Source: an uncultured Oscillospiraceae bacterium
GTDB lineage: Bacteria; Bacillota; Clostridia; Oscillospirales; Oscillospiraceae
Assembly: GCA_934573945.1 (NCBI GenBank)
Contig: CAKTMQ010000022.1
Location: 1 to 19,233, forward strand
Length of the DNA: 19,233 bases
Direction: 5' to 3'
Position numbers and translations under genes: made by a program. Every line of letters begins with the position of its first letter. Position 1 is the first letter of the stretch. Shown here one piece after another: positions 14,226-19,233 of the stretch. The notes under the pieces are model-generated. The model was not told the origin of the DNA. It saw only the letters and a program-made list of their open reading frames with translations, and searched no databases.

Positions 14226-14887
14226 GCGTTGGAGACGATTGTTTTTACGCAAATTTCCTCTTTTTTGATCTCTCCGCACTCATAGAGCACCGCCAGCAGC
14301 TGTTCCGGCTGCTCCCACGGCAGCAGATTCCCGCCCCGCCGCAGCTGATACGTCACCTGCTGATAGCGCTGGCAGTCCTCCCCCAGACAGATCTCCGCTC
14401 CCGCCGGCGCGCCGCCGAAGGATACCGTCACCGCCGGCGCCGCCCGGCTCCCTGTGCTCAAGCCGAACCGCTCCCGCAGCTCCCGCGCCAGTGCCGCGCC
14501 GCCGCTGTCCACCGCCAGCGTCAGATACCGCGCCTGCTGCGCCAGTACCATGGCCGCCTCCCGCACCGCCGGTGAGACCCAGGCCGCCCGCAGCGCCGCC
14601 GTCTGCCGCCGCAGATCCCCCTGCAAGGCCAGCAGCTGCGGCAGCACCGCCTGCCGCAGCCGGTGCACCTCCACCGGCAGCAGTCCATACCGCCCCGCCT
14701 CCGCCGCCAGCTGCCGGGGCAGCACGCACCGCACCGCGCCCCACTTCCGCAGCCGCCGCCATATCCGGCGCCGCCGCAGCGGCGCCAGCAGCCCCCGCTC
14801 CGGCACCGTGGCCGCCGCCAGCCAGATCCCCCCGATCCGCTGCCGCACCGCTTCGCCGCGGCGTCCCATCCGCACATAGCCATACAT
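14222..14887 (-). CDS. Hypothetical Arg/Ala-rich protein
   Basis: I do not recognise this protein. It has 221 residues. The N-terminal half is rich in Arg and Ala, with a basic patch LRRRRIWRRLRKWG (37-50), followed by GLLPVEVHRLRQAVLPQLL (68-86), which looks helical. The region YLTLAVDSGGAALARELRERFGLS (121-144) looks like a beta-alpha unit, and the C-terminus has AVTVSFGG and several cysteines (C54, C167, C172, C204, C213). There is no signal peptide and no clear membrane span. The ATG at 14885-14887 has AGAGG eight bases upstream; a GTG three codons earlier sits inside that site and is unlikely. The ribosome site lies in the 3' arm of a 12-bp hairpin. The gene follows the M23 peptidase gene by 68 bases, so it may belong to the ftsEX operon, which would suggest an envelope or division role, but that is guesswork. 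Confidence 0.65.
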   Translation of the reverse strand: MYGYVRMGRRGEAVRQRIGGIWLAAATVPERGLLAPLRRRRIWRRLRKWGAVRCVLPRQLAAEAGRYGLLPVEVHRLRQAVLPQLLALQGDLRRQTAALRAAWVSPAVREAAMVLAQQARYLTLAVDSGGAALARELRERFGLSTGSRAAPAVTVSFGGAPAGAEICLGEDCQRYQQVTYQLRRGGNLLPWEQPEQLLAVLYECGEIKKEEICVKTIVSNA

Positions 14888-14894
14888 AGAAAGC

Positions 14895-14924
14895 ACCTCT
14901 GGGGCAAGTCTATGCCCCAGAGGT
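14895..14924 (-). promoter_or_regulatory. Hairpin that masks a ribosome binding site
   Basis: A perfect 12-bp stem pairs 14895-14906 with 14913-14924 around a six-base loop. Read on the minus strand, its 3' arm includes AGAGGT, the Shine-Dalgarno of the hypothetical gene starting at 14887. No U tract follows on that strand, so it is more likely a translation-limiting structure or weak terminator after the M23 gene. Confidence 0.65.
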
Positions 14925-14955
14925 TCTCTTTATCCGTTTGTCCTCACAATACCGG

Positions 14956-16248
14956 TCATCCGATGTACTGTCCGCCGCCCAGATAGTTCAGCGGATCCAC
15001 CCACGAATCGCCCTCTTTGATGCCGAAGTGCAGATGGGGACCGGTGGAATTGCCGGTGTTGCCGGAATAGGCGATGACCTGTCCCTGACTCACCTGATCG
15101 CCCACCGATACCGTGTAGCTGCTCAGATGGCCATACAGCGTGGAATTGCCCTTGCCGTGGCTCACGATCACGCACTTGCCGTAGCCGCCGTTCCGGCTGG
15201 CCCAGGTGACAACGCCGCTCTTGGCGGCCACCACGGCGGTGCCCATGGGCGCGCCGATGTCCACGCCCTTGTGGTTGGTGCTGCCGATGCCGCCGGGGGA
15301 CTGCCGCCCGCCGAACCGGGAGGTGATCCACCGGACGCTGCAGGGCCATATGTAGCCGCCGGTGGTACCGGCTACCTCTTCCACGCCCAGCTCACGCGCC
15401 TTGGCCTCCGCCGCGGCGATCAGGGCGTCCAGCGCTTCCTCCTCCGCCTTCACGGCGTCGTACTCCGCCTGCTTGCCCTCCTGGGTCTTGGTGTACTCCG
15501 CCAGCATCTTCATGCTCTCGGAGATCTGCCCCTCCAGCTCCTTCTTGGAGGCCGCCAGCTCGTCGTTCTGCTTCTGCAGCGCCACACGGTCTGCCGCCAG
15601 CTCATTCCGTACCTCCCGCAGCTTGTCGATCACCGCGCTGTTGTAGTTCATGATCTCGTTGATAAAGTCGATCCGGCTCACCAGATCGGAGAAGCTGCTG
15701 GCCTTGAACAGCACCGACCAGTAAGAGATCGTCCCCTGCTCCTCCTCCATCCGGATCTGCTTATGGAACAGCTCCGTCTGCCGCTTTTCCGTCTCCGCGT
15801 TGGCGGCGATACTGCGGGTAGTCACGTCGATCTGCTGCTCCAGCAGGTTGATCTCCTCCGTCAGCGCGGAATTGCGCTGATCCAGCAGGCTCTTCTGCTG
15901 CTGGGTGTTGGCCTTCTGCCCCTTGATCTTCTCCAGCTCCTGCTTGAGGTTGTCCATCTCCTCCCGCTTGCCGCTGATCTCCTTCTGGAGGTTTTCATAC
16001 TCCTCCCGGATCGCAGCCGCGTCGGCGTTTTTCTTCTCCTCGTCCGCCTTCTTCTGCTCCTCGTCGGACTTGGTGTCCGCCGCGGGCGTCGTGTCGGTGG
16101 ACGGTGTGGTGGTATCCGCCGCAGGCGTCGTCGTGTCAGCGCCGGGCGGCAGCAGACCGTAGACCGTCTGCCCCGGCAGCAGCGCCGCCGTCATCAGCAG
16201 CGCGCACAGCAGCGCCGCCGCTCTCTTTTTCATGCTTCCGCGTCTCAT
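14956..16248 (-). CDS. Secreted coiled-coil M23-family peptidase (EnvC-like, FtsEX partner)
   Basis: This 430-residue protein has a signal peptide (Lys/Arg start, hydrophobic 9-24, likely cut near residue 27-31), a Thr/Pro/Ala spacer with repeated ADTTTP units (36-60), a long coiled coil (about 62-285), and a LytM/M23 domain (about 300-425). The zinc site is intact: NHKGVDIG gives H326 and D330, and GPHLHFGI gives H405 and H407, with H374 in LYGHLS. It should therefore be an active peptidoglycan endopeptidase, unlike degenerate EnvC-type activators. The architecture of signal, coiled coil and M23 next to ftsEX matches proteins whose hydrolase activity is controlled by FtsX through the coiled coil. 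The start ATG (16246-16248) has AAAGGA seven bases upstream. ftsX ends 42 bases upstream. Confidence 0.93.
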   Translation of the reverse strand: MRRGSMKKRAAALLCALLMTAALLPGQTVYGLLPPGADTTTPAADTTTPSTDTTPAADTKSDEEQKKADEEKKNADAAAIREEYENLQKEISGKREEMDNLKQELEKIKGQKANTQQQKSLLDQRNSALTEEINLLEQQIDVTTRSIAANAETEKRQTELFHKQIRMEEEQGTISYWSVLFKASSFSDLVSRIDFINEIMNYNSAVIDKLREVRNELAADRVALQKQNDELAASKKELEGQISESMKMLAEYTKTQEGKQAEYDAVKAEEEALDALIAAAEAKARELGVEEVAGTTGGYIWPCSVRWITSRFGGRQSPGGIGSTNHKGVDIGAPMGTAVVAAKSGVVTWASRNGGYGKCVIVSHGKGNSTLYGHLSSYTVSVGDQVSQGQVIAYSGNTGNSTGPHLHFGIKEGDSWVDPLNYLGGGQYIG

Positions 16249-16290
16249 GCTCTGTCCTTTCTCCCGCCGCGCCGCAGCGCGTGGATCCGT

Positions 16291-17172
16291 TTATACCTTC
16301 AGGAAGCGGCGGATCGCCATCAGACTGCCGCCTACACCGATCACCACACCGGCTGCCGCGAAGCTCATCGCCACCGGCTTCCAGATGCTGATGAACGGCG
16401 TCACCTCCAGCAGCTGCATGGTGTCGGAGCTGCCGATACCGTTGGCCACCGCCTCATACAGCAGCCACTGCAGCCCGAAGGCCACCACCGCGCCGCACAG
16501 CCCCAGCAGCAGCCCCTCAAACACGAAAGGCCAGCGGATAAAGCTGTCCGTGGCACCCACCATCTTCATGATGGCGATCTCATCCCGCCGGTCGAAGGTG
16601 GTCAGCTTGATGGTGTTGGAGATGATGAACAGCGATACCATCAGCAGCACGGCGATCAGCGCCACGCTGATCACCCCGGCCACATTGCGCACGGCGATAA
16701 AGCCGTTGGAGATGGTCTGGTCGGCACGCACGTCGCCGATCCCCTTCACATTCTCCACCGCCGTCTTGGTGGCGGCCATCTGATCCGGATCGGTCAGATG
16801 GATCACATACCGGTGCCGGAACACGCTGGCATCCAGATTGCTGTACAGGTCGTCCTCGTCATACTGCGCCACATAGGCGTCTCTGGCCTCTTCCCGGGAG
16901 ACGAAGGTGCAGTCCGCCACATTGTCCACCTTTTCCAGCTGGCTCTGCAGCGCCTTGGCCGCCGTCTCAGAGAGATCCTCGTCCACAAACGCCACCATGG
17001 CGTTCTCCCGCTGCAGATCCTTCAGGTTCTCGTTGGCGTTGTAGGCCACCAGCGAAAAGGTGCCCATGATCAGCAGACACGCCACCGTGATGCTCACCGC
17101 CGCAAAGGACATGAACCCATGGGAGAACATACTGCGGGCGCCCTCACGGAAGAAGTAACCGAAATTTTTCAT
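16291..17172 (-). CDS. ftsX: Cell division protein FtsX
   Basis: FtsX is the membrane part of the FtsEX complex, which uses ATP hydrolysis by FtsE to switch on wall hydrolases at the septum or side wall rather than to transport a solute. The 293 residues give four spans: about 22-44, 163-186, 216-238 and 265-287. The extracellular domain between spans 1 and 2 (about 45-162) is the part that contacts the hydrolase. The N-terminus MKNFGYFFREGARSMFSHGF and the block KLTTFDRRDEIAIMKMVGAT (189-208) are typical of Firmicutes FtsX. The start overlaps the ftsE stop in an ATGA (17169-17172), so the two are coupled and made in equal amounts. The M23 peptidase encoded next is its likely partner. Confidence 0.97.
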   Translation of the reverse strand: MKNFGYFFREGARSMFSHGFMSFAAVSITVACLLIMGTFSLVAYNANENLKDLQRENAMVAFVDEDLSETAAKALQSQLEKVDNVADCTFVSREEARDAYVAQYDEDDLYSNLDASVFRHRYVIHLTDPDQMAATKTAVENVKGIGDVRADQTISNGFIAVRNVAGVISVALIAVLLMVSLFIISNTIKLTTFDRRDEIAIMKMVGATDSFIRWPFVFEGLLLGLCGAVVAFGLQWLLYEAVANGIGSSDTMQLLEVTPFISIWKPVAMSFAAAGVVIGVGGSLMAIRRFLKV

Positions 17173-17858
17173 TGCTGCGCCACCCCCTCATAGGTACCGG
17201 TGGCGTCGCCCACCACCCGGCCGCTGTCCAGATAGATGACCCGCTTGTTGAAGTGGTTCACCAGTCCCCGCTCATGGGTCACCACGATCACCGTGGTGCC
17301 CAGCGCGTTGATGCGCTCCAGCAGCGTCATGATCTCCAGAGAGCGCGCCGGATCCAGATTGCCGGTGGGCTCGTCGGCCACGATGGTGCTGGGGTTGTTC
17401 ACCAGCGCCCGCGCCACGGACACCCGCTGCTGCTCGCCGCCGCTGAGCTCGTCGGGATAGTTCTTCTCTTTCCCGCTCAGCCCCACCAGCTCCAGCACAT
17501 AGGGAATGCGGCTGCGGATCTCCCGGGGAGACGCGCCCACCGCCCGCATGGCCAGCGCCAGATTGTCATACACCGTCCGGCTCTCGATCAGCCGGAAGTC
17601 CTGAAAGATCACGCCGATGGTGCGGCGCATCAGGGGGATCTGCTTTTCCTTGATGCGGCTCATGGAAAAGCCGTTGACCATCACCCGCCCGCCGGTGGGA
17701 ACAACCTCGCCGGTCAGCAGCTTGATGATGGTGGACTTTCCGCTGCCGGAAGGCCCCACCAGAAATACAAATTCCCCGTCCTCTATCTGAAATGAGATGC
17801 CCTGCACCGCCTTTGTGCCGTTCTCGTAGGTCTTTTCCGCGTCCTTTAACCGAATCAT
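17169..17858 (-). CDS. ftsE: Cell division ATP-binding protein FtsE
   Basis: FtsE is the cytoplasmic ATPase of the FtsEX complex. The 229 residues form a single ABC nucleotide-binding domain: Walker A GPSGSGKST (35-43), Q-loop at Q86 in VIFQDFRL, signature LSGGEQQR (138-145), Walker B IVADEPTGNLD (159-169) with catalytic E163, and a switch histidine in VVTHERGLV. The stretch VIFQDFRLIESRTVYDNLAL is characteristic of FtsE among ABC proteins. I chose the ATG at 17856-17858, which has GAGGT about eight bases upstream and gives the usual start MIRLKDAEKTY; an upstream in-frame start at 17882 is unlikely. A sigma-A promoter at 17921-17949 lies about 60 bases upstream, marking this as the first gene of the ftsE-ftsX-M23 operon. 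Confidence 0.97.
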   Translation of the reverse strand: MIRLKDAEKTYENGTKAVQGISFQIEDGEFVFLVGPSGSGKSTIIKLLTGEVVPTGGRVMVNGFSMSRIKEKQIPLMRRTIGVIFQDFRLIESRTVYDNLALAMRAVGASPREIRSRIPYVLELVGLSGKEKNYPDELSGGEQQRVSVARALVNNPSTIVADEPTGNLDPARSLEIMTLLERINALGTTVIVVTHERGLVNHFNKRVIYLDSGRVVGDATGTYEGVAQQ

Positions 17859-17920
17859 GGCAGCTACCTCAAATTCTCTCAAAATGCAACATCTTGTGGC
17901 CGCAATCGACCATCTATTAC

Positions 17921-17949
17921 ATTATATATAAGTCCTTGGCAAATGGCAA
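17921..17949 (-). promoter_or_regulatory. Sigma-A promoter of ftsE-ftsX operon
   Basis: On the minus strand TTGCCA (17944-17949) and TATAAT (17921-17926) are separated by 17 bases. The predicted start is close to 17914, leaving a leader of about 55 bases before the ftsE ATG. Confidence 0.85.
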
Positions 17950-18041
17950 CAGGAAAGATATGAAAATTCTTTGAATTCAGCCGTGCAGCTGCCGCCATGT
18001 ATAAGACGTTCGCCGCCGTCAAAAGGTTCCCGTTTCCCCGC

Positions 18042-18086
18042 AAAAAACACGAAAAGCGGCACGCCCGCAGGCGTCCGCTTTTCGTG
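18042..18086 (-). terminator. Intrinsic terminator of the SipW-type protein gene
   Basis: Arms 18048-18059 and 18075-18086 pair perfectly (12 bp) and are extended by an inner five-pair stem (18061-18065 with 18070-18074) after one bulged base. On the minus strand the stem runs into TTTTTT (18042-18047). It lies about 60 bases after the stop of the gene at 18147 and isolates it from ftsE. Confidence 0.92.
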
Positions 18087-18105
18087 CTATGAATGGGGGG
18101 ATCAC

Positions 18106-18137
18106 TGTGCCGCGCCGCGGCACAGCTGTAAGCTGTG
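18106..18137. repeat. Two overlapping small inverted repeats in the 3' UTR
   Basis: Arms 18106-18114 and 18116-18124 form a nine-base inverted repeat with one central base, and 18121-18127 pairs with 18131-18137 (seven bp, loop GTA). They share CACA at 18121-18124, so the two hairpins cannot form together. They lie between the stop codon at 18147 and the terminator. The purpose is unknown. The rest of the 17859-18146 gap holds the ftsE promoter and the terminator, and no gene is seen. Confidence 0.5.
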
Positions 18138-18146
18138 AAAAAATGG

Positions 18147-19233
18147 TTACTCCTCTACCACCGTGTACCAGTCGCCGTTCTGCACGACCGTATAGCCCTC
18201 GGGAACGATGATCTCGCCCTCACCGACATTGGCGTTGGACGGGTCGAACTGATAGAAGCTGCCGCCCTTGACAGTAATGGTAGAGCCGCTGCCATCCTTG
18301 CAGTTCAGCGTCCACTGGGGGGTCACACTCTTGAATGTGCCGCCCGTAATCTCAACAGCAGCACCCTTATCGGCGTAAATCAGCTCAAACTGATTGTCGT
18401 CATCCGGAGTCCCGCTATTCACGTAGTTGCCGCCGGTAATGAGGACAGTACCATGACTGCTTCCATTCCAATTGCCGGTCGCCCAAACCGCTATTGCAAT
18501 CTTCTCAGTCGGCTCATACTGTGCGTTAATGTTGGCATTGACCGTCGTGGTGCCGCCAGCAACGTTTACAACACCCCACTTGCTGCTTACCTGGAAATTG
18601 CCGGTCACTTCATGAGTGCCGCTCAGATACTCAACACGGTTCAGATTTGTCGCAGAATCCTTATCATAGGTACTGTCAAAGCTGTCAGATTCCACCTCAG
18701 CCTGCGTGGCGTACAGTTCAACACCGACCCATGCAATCGCAGGAGCCCGTGTGCCGGTCTTGTGGTTGGCTTCGTTGCCGACCGTAGTAGGCATATAAAT
18801 GACCATGGCCAACGGCTTGGATTCCTGACCCGGCTCCAGCACCTTCGTCTCTCCGTCATTCAGATAGAAGCCTTCGTTAAAGTCTCTCTCAACCCCGGCA
18901 ATCGCAGCCTGTGCCGCTTCGCGGTTTGCGAAGACGGTCTCAGTCTCTACGCCGCCGACCTTCAGATAATCACCGAGGAAAAACCGCTTGCCTTCCACAT
19001 TTGTACCGCTGGACTGATAGTAATTATGAGCCACACCCACAGAATACTTCAGTGCCAGACTGCCGGCATTAACAGCCTTCAGATAAACAATATCCGTAAA
19101 GCCCGGCTCCCAAAGTGCATTTTCGGTAAACAGCTTCGTTGTGGAAGTAACCTGTTCCCAAGTCGTCAGATCCTTGCTGTACCACAGCTCCACATCCAGA
19201 TTGCCGGACTGGATGGTGTTGACGCCGCTGGTC
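18147..19233 (-). CDS. SipW-dependent (TasA/camelysin-like) secreted protein with beta-helix repeats, C-terminal part
   Basis: The frame is open to the window edge, giving 361 residues; the N-terminus with its signal peptide lies outside. The visible start VNTIQSGNLDVELWYSKD, then LFTENALWEPGFTDIVYLK and AGSLALKYSVGV, is the hallmark of TasA/camelysin-like proteins exported through the SipW signal peptidase, some of which form biofilm fibres. After about residue 215 the protein changes to GVVNVAGGTTTVNANI, then the units TVLITGGNY, AVEITGGTF and TITVKGGSF (about bases 18260-18455), which look like rungs of a parallel beta-helix. It ends with VPEGYTVVQNGDWYTVVEE, a cap-like end seen in clostridial beta-helix proteins. 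Codon use is less GC-rich than in all neighbours (about 48-55 percent GC in two lines I counted), which hints at transfer. The precise role, matrix or adhesin, is not known. Confidence 0.85.
   Translation of the reverse strand, partial: TSGVNTIQSGNLDVELWYSKDLTTWEQVTSTTKLFTENALWEPGFTDIVYLKAVNAGSLALKYSVGVAHNYYQSSGTNVEGKRFFLGDYLKVGGVETETVFANREAAQAAIAGVERDFNEGFYLNDGETKVLEPGQESKPLAMVIYMPTTVGNEANHKTGTRAPAIAWVGVELYATQAEVESDSFDSTYDKDSATNLNRVEYLSGTHEVTGNFQVSSKWGVVNVAGGTTTVNANINAQYEPTEKIAIAVWATGNWNGSSHGTVLITGGNYVNSGTPDDDNQFELIYADKGAAVEITGGTFKSVTPQWTLNCKDGSGSTITVKGGSFYQFDPSNANVGEGEIIVPEGYTVVQNGDWYTVVEE

Noticed and set aside
1..19233. Mobile element, prophage or rRNA/tRNA genes
   Set aside because: No transposase, integrase or recombinase frame, no long terminal inverted repeats and no tRNA-like or rRNA-like stretch was seen on either strand.

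Overview
The window looks like chromosome from a GC-rich member of the Clostridia, probably an Oscillospiraceae (Flavonifractor/Intestinimonas-like) gut anaerobe. That placement is inference. It rests on a V-type ATPase, TrmFO (the folate-dependent tRNA methyltransferase of Firmicutes), Gram-positive style strong Shine-Dalgarno sites, a SipW/TasA-like secreted protein, and GC-rich codon use in nearly all genes. No rRNA, tRNA, insertion sequence, prophage or multi-repeat CRISPR array was found.

Layout. Bases 1-1147 (+ strand) hold the end of a V-ATPase operon: the 3' part of subunit B, then complete subunit D. A bidirectional hairpin terminator at 1156-1196 separates it from the rest of the window, which is all on the minus strand. 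In transcription order (high to low coordinates) the minus strand holds: (a) the 3' part of a SipW-type/beta-helix secreted protein (18147-19233), ended by a strong terminator; (b) a division operon ftsE-ftsX-M23 peptidase with coiled coil, followed by an unidentified Arg/Ala-rich protein whose ribosome binding site lies in a hairpin; (c) a long housekeeping run greA-lysS-SpoU methyltransferase-dprA-topA-trmFO-plsX, started by a perfect consensus sigma-A promoter; (d) acpP with its own promoter and terminator, then rnc with its own terminator; (e) an ECF sigma factor gene overlapping a multi-pass membrane protein gene, probably a sigma/regulator pair.

Function. FtsE and FtsX form the ATP-driven membrane complex that activates peptidoglycan hydrolases, and the adjacent secreted coiled-coil M23 protein is the obvious partner. 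GreA, LysRS, the SpoU methyltransferase, TrmFO, RNase III and TopA serve transcription, RNA and DNA topology. PlsX and ACP serve phospholipid synthesis. DprA handles incoming single-stranded DNA.

Most of the window is conserved housekeeping sequence. The points that stand out are: a solitary element resembling a type I-C CRISPR repeat in the lysS-methyltransferase gap; a LysRS with a C-terminal tRNA-binding domain on an Ala-rich linker; a TopA with a tail of about 136 residues rich in Lys and Ala; the ECF sigma/7-TM pair without a recognisable zinc anti-sigma motif; the RBS-sequestering hairpin; and the lower-GC TasA-like/beta-helix fusion. I see no gene cluster that convincingly forms a new defence or metabolic system.
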